Source: Prevotella sp. | GTDB lineage: Bacteria > Bacteroidota > Bacteroidia > Bacteroidales > Bacteroidaceae | Direction: 5' to 3' | Assembly: GCA_017462915.1 (NCBI GenBank) | Contig: JAFTQG010000055.1 | Location: forward strand, 146,842 to 210,841 | DNA length: 64,000 bases | Shown: positions 18,593 to 27,391 of the stretch, in pieces | Position numbering within the stretch: the first letter of the stretch is position 1 | Layout: each line of letters begins with the position of its first letter | Program-made: the position numbers and the translations under genes | Notes under the pieces: model-generated | Seen by the model: the letters and a program-made list of their open reading frames with translations, nothing else | Database searches by the model: none | What the model was told of the DNA's origin: nothing

Positions 18593-18808
18593 GGGTGGTG
18601 GTTTGGTGGTTTAGTGGTTTGGTGGTTTGGTGGTTTAGTGGTTTAGTTGTTTAGTTGTTTGGTGGTTTGGTTGTTTAGTGGTTTAGTGGTTTGGTTGATT
18701 AGTGGTTTGGTTGATAGTAGTGATAGCCGGAATAGCCGATATAGCCAATATAGCCGCAATAGACTAATAACTAAACGACTAAACCACCAAACCACCAAAC
18801 AACAAACC
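18593..18808 (-). repeat. palindromic spacer between leuS and the YitT-RdgB gene
   Basis: About 15 GGTTTAGT/GGTTTGGT units on the plus strand (18598-18710) face AACTAAACGACTAAACCACC units (~18770-18805) across ATAGCCGGAATAGCCGATA. The arms are complementary but unequal in length. Confidence 0.75.
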
Positions 18809-21646
18809 TTATTTTACAACGATATTGATTATCCTTCCCGGCACGACGATGGTCTTCACTATCTGCTTGCCGTCGGTATAGCGTGCCGTGCGCTCGTCGG
18901 CAAGGGCGGCCTTCTCTGCCTCTTCCTTTGAGATGCCGGCAGGGAGCTGTATGGTGAAGCGTGTCTTTCCGCAGAACTGTACAGGCATGGTTATCTCTGA
19001 GTCGACCATCTTCTTCTCGTCCCATTCCGGCCAGTGGGCGTCGCAGACGGAGCCTGTCTCTCCGAGGGCTGCCCAGAGCTCTTCGGCGATATGCGGGGCA
19101 AACGGCGCGATGAGCACGACGAGGTCCTTGAGGACGGCCTTGTCACGACACTTGGAGAGCTCGCCGACGGCGATCATGAAGGCGGCGATGGAGGTGTTGT
19201 AAGAGAACTGTGCGATGTCCTGTGTCACCTTCTTTATGAGCTTGTGGAGCGCCTTCTCCTGCTCTGCCGTTGCCTTTGCGCCGGCGTCAGGGAGGAAGTT
19301 GCCGTCACGGTCGTAGAAGAGTCCCCAGAACTTCTTCAGGAAGCGGTGGCAGCCGTCTATGCCGTTGGTGTCCCATGGCTTCGACTGCTCCACAGGGCCG
19401 AGGAACATCTCGTAGAGGCGGAGCGTGTCGGCACCGTATTTCTCTACTATCATGTCAGGGTTTACAACGTTGTACATGGACTTGGACATCTTCTCCACGG
19501 CCCAGCCGCAGACATACTTGCCCTCGTCGTTGAGGATGAACTCGGCGTCGTTGTACTCCGGACGCCATGCCCTGAACGCCTCGATGTCGAGGATGTCGGC
19601 GGAGACGATGTTCACGTCTACATGGATAGGTGTGACGTCAAGTCCCTCCTTCTTGTCGAGGGAGACGAAAGTGTTTGTATCCTTGATACGGTAGACGAAG
19701 TTTGAGCGTCCCTGTATCATGCCCTGATTGACGAGCTTGTGGAAAGGCTCGTCTTTTTTTGATATGCCGAGGTCGAAGAGGAACTTGTTCCAGAAGCGTG
19801 AGTATATGAGGTGGCCTGTGGCGTGCTCCGAACCTCCGACATAGAGGTCTACATCCTGCCAGTATGCCGCGGCCTTCTCGCTCACGAGACCCTCGCCGTT
19901 ATGAGGGTCCATGTATCTGAGGTAGTAGGCAGAGGAGCCTGCGAAGCCCGGCATGGTATACAGTTCGATAGGGAACACTGTCTTCTCGTCCACGAGAGCC
20001 TTGTCCACGATTTTCCTCTCCTTCTCGTCCCATGCCCAGAGCTGTGCGTTGCCGAGAGGCGGCTCGCCTGTCTCGGTAGGCAGGAACTTGTCCACCTGCG
20101 GAAGTTCTACAGGGAGACACTCCTCGGGGATCATCGTAGGGATGCCGTGCTTGTAATATATCGGGAACGGTTCGCCCCAGTAGCGCTGGCGCGAGAAGAT
20201 GGCGTCGCGGAGGCGGTAGTTGACCTTCACGCGTCCGAGGCCTTCCTTCTCCACAAACTGCTTGGTGGCGGCGATGGCCTCCTTTATCGTCATGCCGTTG
20301 AGAGAGAAGCCCTTGTATGCCTCCTTGCCCTCCACAGGCGAGTTCATCACGATGCCCTCCTTGGCGTCGTAGCTCTCCTCGCTGACATCGGCGCCCTCCA
20401 CGAGCGGTATGACAGGGAGGTTGAAGTGCTTAGCGAAGGCGTAGTCGCGGGAGTCATGGGCAGGGACGGCCATGATGGCTCCCGTGCCGTATCCTGCGAG
20501 GACATATTCCGAGATGTATATCGGGCACTTGTCGCCTGTGATAGGGTTTATGCCGTATGCTCCGGAGAAGACTCCTGTGACAGTATGGTCTATCATGCGT
20601 TCGCGCTCCGTGCGTCCCTTGACATACTTGACATACTCGTCCACGGCTGCGCGCTGGTCAGGTGTGGTGACCATGTCGACAAGTTCCGATTCAGGGGCGA
20701 GGACAAAGAATGTCACGCCGAACATCGTGTCGGCTCTTGTGGTGAAGATGGTGAACTGCTTGTCTGTCCCGTCCACCTTTATGAGCACCTCCGTACCTTC
20801 CGAGCGTCCTATCCAGTTGCGCTGCGTCTCCTTTATCGACTCGCTCCACTCCACGGTGTCGAGGCCGTCGAGGAGGCGCTGGCTGTATGCCGAGACGCGG
20901 AGACACCACTGGCGCATCTTCTTCTGCTCTACAGGGAAGCCGCCGCGGACAGACACGCCGTCGACTACCTCGTCGTTGGCAAGCACTGTGCCGAGGCCGG
21001 CACACCAGTTTACCATCGTCTCGCCCATGAAGGCTATGCGGTAGTTCATGAGCACATCGGCCTGCTCCTTCTCCGTCATGGCGTTCCACTCCTCGGCAGA
21101 GAAGCTGAGCTCCTCGCTACATGCGGCGTTGAGCCCCTCGGTACCGTATTTCGCGAAAGCCTCGACGAGTTCCTTCACGGGGCGTGCCTGCTTGGTGTCG
21201 TTGCAGTAGTAGCTGTCGAACATCTTCTGGAAAGCCCACTGTGTCCAGTGGTAGTAGTCCGGCGCGCAGGTGCGTATCTCGCGGTCCCAGTCGAACGAGA
21301 ATCCTATCTTGTCGAGCTGCTCGCGGTAGCGGCTGATATTGTCGTTGGTGGTCTTCTCAGGATGCTGTCCCGTCTGTATGGCATACTGCTCTGCCGGCAG
21401 TCCGTAGGCGTCGTATCCCATAGGGTTGAGCACATTGTATCCCTGCAGGCGCTTGAAGCGTGCATAGATGTCGCTGGCGATATATCCGAGCGGATGTCCC
21501 ACATGCAAGCCTGCGCCCGAAGGGTAAGGGAACATGTTGAGCACGTAGTATTTCTTCTTGCTTTCATCCTCGCAGACCTGGTAGGTTTTGTTCTTCACCC
21601 ATTCCGCCTGCCATTTTCTTTCGATTTCTCTGAAGTTATATTCCAT
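18809..21646 (-). CDS. leuS: leucyl-tRNA synthetase
   Basis: LeuS charges tRNA-Leu. I place the start at the ATG at 21646 ([12 protein letters not shown]), the normal beginning of the family; the frame is open 41 codons further but that part is not conserved in character. The protein has 945 residues with the HIGH motif as HVGH within [17 protein letters not shown], the connective editing domain, and the signature [15 protein letters not shown] near residue 720. A full -33/-7 promoter lies at 21797-21828. The yitT-rdgB and GT2 genes follow in the same direction. Confidence 0.97.
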   Translation of the reverse strand: MEYNFREIERKWQAEWVKNKTYQVCEDESKKKYYVLNMFPYPSGAGLHVGHPLGYIASDIYARFKRLQGYNVLNPMGYDAYGLPAEQYAIQTGQHPEKTTNDNISRYREQLDKIGFSFDWDREIRTCAPDYYHWTQWAFQKMFDSYYCNDTKQARPVKELVEAFAKYGTEGLNAACSEELSFSAEEWNAMTEKEQADVLMNYRIAFMGETMVNWCAGLGTVLANDEVVDGVSVRGGFPVEQKKMRQWCLRVSAYSQRLLDGLDTVEWSESIKETQRNWIGRSEGTEVLIKVDGTDKQFTIFTTRADTMFGVTFFVLAPESELVDMVTTPDQRAAVDEYVKYVKGRTERERMIDHTVTGVFSGAYGINPITGDKCPIYISEYVLAGYGTGAIMAVPAHDSRDYAFAKHFNLPVIPLVEGADVSEESYDAKEGIVMNSPVEGKEAYKGFSLNGMTIKEAIAATKQFVEKEGLGRVKVNYRLRDAIFSRQRYWGEPFPIYYKHGIPTMIPEECLPVELPQVDKFLPTETGEPPLGNAQLWAWDEKERKIVDKALVDEKTVFPIELYTMPGFAGSSAYYLRYMDPHNGEGLVSEKAAAYWQDVDLYVGGSEHATGHLIYSRFWNKFLFDLGISKKDEPFHKLVNQGMIQGRSNFVYRIKDTNTFVSLDKKEGLDVTPIHVDVNIVSADILDIEAFRAWRPEYNDAEFILNDEGKYVCGWAVEKMSKSMYNVVNPDMIVEKYGADTLRLYEMFLGPVEQSKPWDTNGIDGCHRFLKKFWGLFYDRDGNFLPDAGAKATAEQEKALHKLIKKVTQDIAQFSYNTSIAAFMIAVGELSKCRDKAVLKDLVVLIAPFAPHIAEELWAALGETGSVCDAHWPEWDEKKMVDSEITMPVQFCGKTRFTIQLPAGISKEEAEKAALADERTARYTDGKQIVKTIVVPGRIINIVVK

Positions 21647-21796
21647 GACTTTATTATATGTTGTTCGTTGGATCTGCAGGGTGCTGCGTTTCCGCGTCCC
21701 GAAAGGGTATGGAAAGCCTTTGCAACAGTCCCCGAAAAGGTGCATTCCCGTTTTCAGATATAACGGCAATGTACCTTGTTTATTTTATAGACGATG

Positions 21797-21828
21797 CAAA
21801 AGTACAAAAAAATATGCAATAATCCAAA
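21797..21828 (-). promoter_or_regulatory. leuS promoter
   Basis: On the minus strand TTTG (21828-21825) and TACTTTTG (21804-21797) are 20 bases apart. The leader of ~150 bases has none of the tandem repeat modules; a leader regulator such as a T-box was looked for but not recognised. Confidence 0.7.
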
Positions 21829-21834
21829 GATTTT

Positions 21835-21950
21835 GGCGGTTTAGTGGTTTTGGGGTTATCAGGTTTATAGCAGGGGATAGCCGATATAGCCGGAATAGAA
21901 GCTATAGAGACTATATCGGCTATAATGGCTATACAGTCTATCCTCAACAA
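21835..21950. repeat. palindromic repeat block between the leuS and lrp promoters
   Basis: GGCGGTTTAGTGGTTTTGG, then ATAGCCGATATAGCCGGAAT units and their complement CTATATCGGCTATAATGGC. It lies between two divergent promoters and outside both transcripts. Confidence 0.6.
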
Positions 21951-21980
21951 TCACTAATTTACAAAAAAGTGTAAAAATCC

Positions 21981-22011
21981 TTGGATGTTACGACAATAAT
22001 TATTACTTTTG
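21981..22011 (+). promoter_or_regulatory. promoter of the Lrp/AsnC gene
   Basis: TTGG at 21981-21984 and TACTTTTG at 22004-22011 are 19 bases apart. A TTG codon at 22009 that opens the frame earlier lies inside the -7 box, so it cannot be the start of the protein. Confidence 0.7.
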
Positions 22012-22053
22012 CTACATAATGTAATTGATTATAAACGTATATCGACAAAAAAC

Positions 22054-22533
22054 ATGCAAAAGACTGATAAAATTGACGACTTGGACAAGAAGATTCTTAG
22101 CATTCTGTCACAAAACGCCCGTATGCCGTTCAAGGATGTGGCGGCGGAGTGCGGCGTCTCCCGCGCGGCGATACACCAGCGTGTGCAGAGGCTGATAGAG
22201 GTGGGAGTGATACTCGGCTCGTCGTTCAACATCAACCCTAAGTCCCTCGGCTACAACACCTGCACATACGTGGGCATACGTCTCGAGAAGGGCAGCATGT
22301 ACCGCGAGGTGGCGGAGCGCTGCGCCCATATACACGAAATCGTGGAGTGCCATTTCACCACAGGCCCCTACACCATGCTCGTGAAGCTCTATGCCCGTGA
22401 CAACGAGCAGCTCATGGAGCTCCTCAACGACAAGCTCCAGAATATCCCCGGTGTCGTGTCGACAGAAACCCTCATCTCCCTTGAACAGTCGATAAAGCGG
22501 GAAATACCCGTGGCGTTCAGGGTGGAGGAGTAA
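22054..22533 (+). CDS. Lrp/AsnC family transcriptional regulator
   Basis: The 159-residue protein starts at the ATG at 22054 (MQKTDKIDDLDKKILSILS). The N-terminal helix-turn-helix is PFKDVAAECGVSRAAIHQRV (residues ~30-50) and the C-terminal RAM effector domain runs to residue ~150 (TGPYTMLVKLYARD, VVSTETLISLEQ). The family forms octamers that respond to amino acids and control amino-acid metabolism and transport. It is divergent from leuS, which may be a target, and upstream of a peptidase gene. The effector here is unknown. Confidence 0.9.
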   Translation: MQKTDKIDDLDKKILSILSQNARMPFKDVAAECGVSRAAIHQRVQRLIEVGVILGSSFNINPKSLGYNTCTYVGIRLEKGSMYREVAERCAHIHEIVECHFTTGPYTMLVKLYARDNEQLMELLNDKLQNIPGVVSTETLISLEQSIKREIPVAFRVEE

Positions 22534-22656
22534 CTTGCGGTTTTTACGGTTTTACGGTTAGGCGGTTGTGCGGCTATAGCTTCTATTCAGGCTATATCGG
22601 CTATTCCGGCTATAACCGTAAAACCGCCCAACCGCCTAACCGTATAAACCGCAGAC
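22534..22656 (+). repeat. palindromic spacer between the lrp and peptidase genes
   Basis: GCGGTTTTTACGGTTTTACGG units directly after the stop pair with CCGTAAAACCGCCCAACCGC units before the next ATG; the centre is GGCTATATCGGCTATTCCGG. It is the most compact full example of the spacer hairpin. Confidence 0.8.
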
Positions 22657-24381
22657 ATGCTTTCCACGCTACTCGAACCGATATACCATGGCTGTCGGGA
22701 GACTGCCGACAGACCCATCATAGGAATAACCACCAACGCTGGCGGAGAGGACTTTTCTCTCCGTCAGCGCTATTGTGAGCAGATAAGCCGCGCAGGAGGA
22801 GTCCCCGTGCTCCTTCCGCCGCCGGAGCTCACGGCAGGCGACCGTCTCGACAGCACGACGGCAGAGACCCTCCTCTCGCAGCTGTCGCTCCTCGACGGCA
22901 TCGTCTTCAGCGGCGGAGCAGACATTAATCCGCTGTGGACAGGCGAGGAGCCATGGACCGACACCCTGACGCTCAACGAGATCCGCGACCGCCACGAGCT
23001 GCCGCTCTGCCGCCTGGCATACAACCGCCATATACCCATGCTCGGCATCTGCCGCGGCATGCAGACCCTCGCCGTCGCGCTCGGAGGGCATGTCCTCCAG
23101 GACATCGCACGCCCGGAACACAACCAGCAGACGCCGAAGACGGAGACATCACACAGCGTCGCGCTCGCCGCAGACAGTATACTCCAAAGGCTCTACTCTG
23201 TGGAGAATATCCGTGTCAACTCCTTCCACCATCAGGCAGTAGACCGCTGCGGAGAGAAGTTCCGCGTCACGGCGACAGCTCCCGACGGCACGATAGAGGC
23301 GATGGAGTCCACGGAGCACAGACAGATAATGGGCGTGCAATGGCATCCCGAGCAGCTCGCCGACAGCGGCCTCCCGATATTCCGCTGGCTGACAGGCGAG
23401 GCGCGCCTCTTCCGCAAGGCAAAGCGTCTCCACCGCACGATGGTGACCATAGACAGCCACTGCGATACGCCGATGTTCTTCCCTCAGGGCGTGGATTTCC
23501 TCACACGCGACCCGCGCATCCTCTACGACCTCCACAAGATGGACGAGGGCATGATAGACGCCGTGCAGATGGTGTGCTACCTGCCACAGAAGCCTGCCCC
23601 GGAACATCCCAAGGCATACGCCGACGACATCTTCGACAAGATAGAGGCCATCTGCCATGAGTCGGGTGGGGCAGTGGCGCTGGCAAAGTCGCCCCGCGAC
23701 ATCATCCGCAACAAGCATCTCGGCGTCCGCTCCATAGTCCTCGGCATAGAAAACGGCATAGCCCTCGAGCACAACCTCGACAACATCAGACATTTCAAGG
23801 AGCGCGGCGTGACATACATCACACTCTGCCACAACGGCGACAACGACATCTGCGACTCCGCACGCACGACAGAGACCCACGGCGGCCTCTCCGCCTTCGG
23901 CAAGGAGGTCGTCATGGAGATGAACCGCCAGGGCATCCTTGTCGACCTCTCCCACGCCCACGAACGCTCGTTCTACGACGCCCTCGACCTCTCCTCCCTC
24001 CCGATAGTGTGCAGCCACTCCAACTGCCGCGCCCTCTGCGACCATCCGCGCAACCTCACCGACGCACAGATGCGCGCCCTGGCGGCGAAGGGCGGCGTCA
24101 TGCAGCTCACGCTCTACCACGGATTCCTCGGCGAGGGGAAGGTGTCGATAGACGACTTCCTCAGACATCTCCTCCACGCCATAGAAATCATGGGCATAGA
24201 CCATGTAGGCATAGGCACCGACTTCGACGGCGACGGCGGTGTGCCGGGGCTCTCCGACGCCTCCGAACTGATACACGTCACCGAAAGTCTCCTCCGTCTC
24301 GGCTTCTCCGATACCGACATCGCAAAGATATGGGGCGGCAACTGGATGAGGGTGATGGAGGAGAACGGCCTCTGCGGTTAG
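22657..24381 (+). CDS. fused class I glutamine amidotransferase-like hydrolase (C26) and membrane dipeptidase (M19)
   Basis: A 574-residue two-domain enzyme. Residues ~18-245 are a peptidase C26 domain like gamma-glutamyl-GABA hydrolase: PIIGITTNAGG, the nucleophile loop MLGICRGMQTLA and the His-Glu pair in MGVQWHPEQ. Residues ~262-570 are an M19 dipeptidase: DSHCDTPMFF (HxD metal ligands), the bridging Glu in IENGIALEHN, the His ligands in LSHAH and CSHSN, and GIGTDFDGDGG. Both catalytic sets are complete. The pairing suggests breakdown of a gamma-glutamyl peptide: the first half removes gamma-glutamate and the second splits the remaining dipeptide. There is no signal peptide, so the activity is probably cytoplasmic. 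Confidence 0.85.
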   Translation: MLSTLLEPIYHGCRETADRPIIGITTNAGGEDFSLRQRYCEQISRAGGVPVLLPPPELTAGDRLDSTTAETLLSQLSLLDGIVFSGGADINPLWTGEEPWTDTLTLNEIRDRHELPLCRLAYNRHIPMLGICRGMQTLAVALGGHVLQDIARPEHNQQTPKTETSHSVALAADSILQRLYSVENIRVNSFHHQAVDRCGEKFRVTATAPDGTIEAMESTEHRQIMGVQWHPEQLADSGLPIFRWLTGEARLFRKAKRLHRTMVTIDSHCDTPMFFPQGVDFLTRDPRILYDLHKMDEGMIDAVQMVCYLPQKPAPEHPKAYADDIFDKIEAICHESGGAVALAKSPRDIIRNKHLGVRSIVLGIENGIALEHNLDNIRHFKERGVTYITLCHNGDNDICDSARTTETHGGLSAFGKEVVMEMNRQGILVDLSHAHERSFYDALDLSSLPIVCSHSNCRALCDHPRNLTDAQMRALAAKGGVMQLTLYHGFLGEGKVSIDDFLRHLLHAIEIMGIDHVGIGTDFDGDGGVPGLSDASELIHVTESLLRLGFSDTDIAKIWGGNWMRVMEENGLCG

Positions 24382-24471
24382 GCGGTTTTTCGGTTAGGCG
24401 GTTATACGGTGATAGCCGGAATAGCCGATATAGCCGCAATAGACCGATAACCTTCGGGGCAAAAACTGAAA
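24382..24471 (+). repeat. spacer repeats after the C26-M19 gene
   Basis: GCGGTTTTTCGGTTAGGCGG units then ATAGCCGGAATAGCCGATA units, leading into the ~165 bp dispersed repeat. Confidence 0.65.
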
Positions 24472-24636
24472 ACTCATAAAGTCCCGGTTAAGCGAGAGCA
24501 GAGCCAAGCTGGCTTGAGCTCTGCCGAACTTTTCGAGTAAGCGAGAACAGTAAAAAAGCTTGCTTTTAGACTGTCGAGCGAGAGAAAAGTCAAGATTACT
24601 TAATCGGAAGGGACTTCGAGCGAAGCTCAACTCATA
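24472..24636 (+). repeat. dispersed ~165 bp repeat, copy A
   Basis: This sequence recurs in inverted orientation at 31082-31248 with only about two mismatches that I can find. It contains nested palindromes (AGCCAAGCTGGCTT, AAAAAGCTTGCTTTT, CTTCGAGCGAAG) and ends in AACTCATAA units on both sides. The frames in it are not genes. Confidence 0.9.
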
Positions 24637-24654
24637 ACTGATAACTCATAACTG

Positions 24655-24748
24655 AAAACCATGCCAAGGGTCATGTTTAGCAGGGCAAAAGCCCACCTTT
24701 CACAAGGTAAAAGGTCACCTCTGGAAAACGCTGAAAATCAGTAATATC
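24655..24748 (+). repeat. dispersed ~94 bp repeat, copy C
   Basis: From CCATGCCAAGGGTCA to TCAGTAATAT this stretch matches the reverse complement of 35762-35856 with about six mismatches. It contains GCAAAAGCCCACCTTTCAC and GGTAAAAGGTCACC. Confidence 0.85.
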
Positions 24749-24774
24749 TCAGACAGTCATCCCTGTCTCTATAT

Positions 24775-24906
24775 TACTATAGCTTCTATTCCGGCTATAT
24801 CGGCTATATCGGCTCTTGCAACCTTAACCTTCACCTTAACCCTAACCCTAACCCTAACGATAACCGCACAACCGTAAAACCGCACAACCGTAAAAACCGT
24901 AAACCA
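24775..24906 (+). repeat. repeat leader of the glutaminyl-cyclase-like gene
   Basis: GGCTATATCGGCTATATCGG units are followed by telomere-like CCTAACCCTAACCCTAAC units and then AACCGCACAACCGTAAAACC units up to the ATG. Confidence 0.75.
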
Positions 24907-25905
24907 ATGAAACCCACAATACTCTTCTCCCTCCTCCTCGCGATGGCAAGCTGCAAGAGCAGCGGCACATCACAGCCGGCAGAAGACCCTGTAGCCACAG
25001 GACCCGACTTCTGTGCCGACTCCGCATACGTCTACTGCCAAAGGCAGTGCGACTTCGGCCCGAGAACCATGAACACCTCCGCCCACGACCTCTGCCGCGA
25101 CTGGATAGCAGCGGAATTCCGCCGCCACGGATGCACCGTGGAGCTCCAGCAGGCACAGCTCAAAGGCTATGACGGCACCATGCTCCAGTCGTCGAACATC
25201 ATAGCGCGCCACACCTCCGCCGACAGCACCTCCGCAGGACGTCCGCGGATACTCCTCTGCGCACACTACGACAGCCGCCCGTGGGCAGACAACGACCCTG
25301 ACCCGAAGAACCACCATACGCCTGTCATCGCCGCCAACGACGGCGCGTCGGGCGTGGCAGTCATGCTCGAGGTAGCACGCCTCCTCAATGTCGCCGACTC
25401 CGCCGGCGTGGACGTCGACTTCGTATGCTTCGACGCCGAGGACTACGGCACGCCGCAATGGTACAAGGGCGACTCGCAGGTAGAAGACCCCTGGGCCCTC
25501 GGCGCACGCCACTGGGCAGAAGAGTACGCCAAGAATCCCGAGAGCAACATCTCCTTCGGCATACTCCTCGACATGGTAGGCGGCGAAGGCGCACGGTTCC
25601 ATCAGGAAGGCATGTCGCTGCAATATGCGCAGGCCATCGTGCAGAAAGTGTGGTCGGCAGCCTCCACGGCAGGCTTCGGCACATACTTCCCCTCCTCCGC
25701 AGGAGGGTACGTCACCGACGACCATGTCCCTGTCAACGAGGTGGCGGCAATCCCCTGCATAGACATCATACCTTATTATCCTGACTGCAAGGCCTCGTCC
25801 TTCGGCCCTACATGGCATACCGTCCACGACACCATGGACCATATCTCCAAGGAGACCCTCACGGCCGTGGGACAGACCGTGATACAGGTGATATACAGCG
25901 AGTGA
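24907..25905 (+). CDS. M28-type lipoprotein, probable glutaminyl cyclase
   Basis: A 332-residue lipoprotein with lipobox LAMASC (Cys16). The M28/glutaminyl-cyclase core is complete: LLCAHYDSRPWAD, ANDGASGVAVMLE, FDAEDYG (catalytic acid and metal ligand), LLDMVGG, DDHVPV and the late His in HTVHDTMDHI. Bacteroidota type II glutaminyl cyclases are lipoproteins of this length that convert N-terminal Gln of exported proteins to pyroglutamate; M28 aminopeptidases share the fold, so aminopeptidase remains possible. Several exported proteins in this window have Gln right after the signal peptide, which favours cyclase. Confidence 0.8.
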   Translation: MKPTILFSLLLAMASCKSSGTSQPAEDPVATGPDFCADSAYVYCQRQCDFGPRTMNTSAHDLCRDWIAAEFRRHGCTVELQQAQLKGYDGTMLQSSNIIARHTSADSTSAGRPRILLCAHYDSRPWADNDPDPKNHHTPVIAANDGASGVAVMLEVARLLNVADSAGVDVDFVCFDAEDYGTPQWYKGDSQVEDPWALGARHWAEEYAKNPESNISFGILLDMVGGEGARFHQEGMSLQYAQAIVQKVWSAASTAGFGTYFPSSAGGYVTDDHVPVNEVAAIPCIDIIPYYPDCKASSFGPTWHTVHDTMDHISKETLTAVGQTVIQVIYSE

Positions 25906-26008
25906 CAAGGTATACTGGAATAGCCGATATAGCCATTATAGCCTCTATAGTATCTATTCCGGCTATATCGGCTATCACCCAAAACCACTAAACGACCAAA
26001 CCACCAAA
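25906..26008 (+). repeat. spacer repeats before the first polysaccharide-locus gene
   Basis: ATAGCCGATATAGCCATTATAG and complementary CTATTCCGGCTATATCGGC units followed by AAACCACTAAACGACC units up to the ATG. Confidence 0.65.
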
Positions 26009-27163
26009 ATGACCCTCCATGTGATATGTCTCGACCAGCCTTATCCTCCGACATACGGAGGAGCGGTAGACATGTACTACAAGCTGAAAGCCCTTCACGC
26101 CGCAGGCATACGCCTCATACTCCATATCTTCCTCTACCACGGAAAGGAAGAGGAGACGCTCCGTGACATCGCTGCCGAGATACACTACTATCCGCGCCGC
26201 ACAGGACTCTCGCGGCAGCTCTCCCTGCTGCCCTTCAGCGTGAGGAGCAGAGACGACAGGCGGCTCCTCGACGACCTCCTCAAGGACAGCCATCCCATAC
26301 TCTTCGAAGGCATACAGTCGTGCTTCCTGCTCGCCGAGCCACGGCTCAGGGAAAGGAAGAAAATCGTGCGTATGCACAATGTCGAGCACGAGTATTTCCG
26401 CCGCTTTGCCAAGAGTTGCCCATGGGGCATGAGACGCTTCTACTATACCATGGAAGCCCTGAAGCTCAAGCGTTTCGAGCGAATCCTGACACACGCCGAC
26501 AGGATACTGCCGATAACGGAAGCCGACACGGAATACTACCGGCGGCGTTTCCCCGAGAACGACGTCAGGCTCCTCAACACCTTCTTCGACACTTCAGACC
26601 CCCCCTGCGAGAATAACCGCCCAACCGCCCAACCGCATAACCGTATAACCGTAAAACCGCATAACCGCCCGTATATCCTCTACCACGGCAACCTCTCCAT
26701 CATCGAGAACATCAAGACCGTGCGGTATCTCCTCCGCGACATCGCGCCACAGCTCCCTGAAGGCATGAGACTCGTGATAGCCGGAAGATGTCCCTCCGAG
26801 CGCATGATGCGCGCCGTCAATTCCACCGCCAACGCTGAGATAATCCACGACCCTTCGGGCGAGACCATGGAGCGGCTCCTCCGCGAGGCACACATCAATC
26901 TCCTCCTCACGTTCCAGCCGACAGGGATAAAGCTAAAGCTCCTCAACGCCCTCTGGAAAGGGCAGGGCCACTGCATCGTCAACAGCCACATGCTCCACGG
27001 CAACAGCCTCGGCACTCTCTGCCACAGGGCAGACACCACACAGGACATCCTCGCCGCCATAAGACGCCTCGCCACAGTGAGCCCTTCCGCCGAAGAGCTC
27101 ACGGCACGCCGCAAGGCAATGGCGGAGATGGGATTCAATGATATTGGTGGTTTGGTTGTTTAG
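26009..27163 (+). CDS. glycosyltransferase family 4, with an in-frame repeat insert
   Basis: A 384-residue GT4/GT1-type enzyme. The N-terminal domain starts TLHVICLDQPYPPTYGGAVD; the C-terminal nucleotide-sugar domain includes ILYHGNLSIIENIKTVRYLL and TGIKLKLLNAL. Between the two domains, residues ~201-221 (ENNRPTAQPHNRITVKPHNR) are encoded by AACCGCATAACC-type intergenic repeats (26611-26670), which kept the frame. The insert lies in the natural interdomain linker and may be tolerated. The last residues (GGLVV) and the TAG stop come from the GGTGGTTTGGTTGTTTAG repeat, so the original C-terminus has been changed. It is the first gene of the polysaccharide locus; its sugar is unknown. Confidence 0.8.
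   Translation: MTLHVICLDQPYPPTYGGAVDMYYKLKALHAAGIRLILHIFLYHGKEEETLRDIAAEIHYYPRRTGLSRQLSLLPFSVRSRDDRRLLDDLLKDSHPILFEGIQSCFLLAEPRLRERKKIVRMHNVEHEYFRRFAKSCPWGMRRFYYTMEALKLKRFERILTHADRILPITEADTEYYRRRFPENDVRLLNTFFDTSDPPCENNRPTAQPHNRITVKPHNRPYILYHGNLSIIENIKTVRYLLRDIAPQLPEGMRLVIAGRCPSERMMRAVNSTANAEIIHDPSGETMERLLREAHINLLLTFQPTGIKLKLLNALWKGQGHCIVNSHMLHGNSLGTLCHRADTTQDILAAIRRLATVSPSAEELTARRKAMAEMGFNDIGGLVV
26611..26670 (+). repeat. AACCGNNN repeat inside a glycosyltransferase gene
   Basis: Seven AACCGCCC/AACCGCAT/AACCGTAT-type 8-mers lie within the coding frame of the GT4 gene at codons ~201-221. Intergenic copies have the same unit and polarity. Confidence 0.85.
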
Positions 27164-27391
27164 TGGTTTGGTTGTTTAGTGGTTTAGTGGTTTGGTTGTT
27201 TAGTGGTTTGGTTGTTTAGTTATTAGTCTATTGCGGCTATATCGGCTATTCCGGCTATTGCAACCCTAACCTTAACCAAACCACCAAACGACCAAACGAC
27301 CAAACGACTAAACCACCAAACCACCAAACCACCAAACGACCAAACCACCAAACCACCAAACGACCAAACCACTAAACCACCACTATCCCCC
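27150..27391 (+). repeat. palindromic spacer between two GT4 genes
   Basis: GGTGGTTTGGTTGTTTAGTGG units begin inside the last codons of the upstream gene; CGGCTATATCGGCTATTCCGG forms the centre; AAACCACCAAACGACC units continue to the next ATG. Confidence 0.8.

Noticed and set aside
22009-22053. Earlier TTG start for the Lrp/AsnC gene
   Set aside because: The TTG lies inside the predicted -7 promoter box, and the normal family start follows the ATG at 22054.
24480-24630. A small gene inside the ~165 bp dispersed repeat
   Set aside because: The frame appears only because both copies share the same DNA; it has no start context, and palindromes dominate the sequence.
24838-24862. True telomere, i.e. 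a linear replicon end
   Set aside because: The telomere-like units are internal, short, degenerate and occur many times between ordinary genes.
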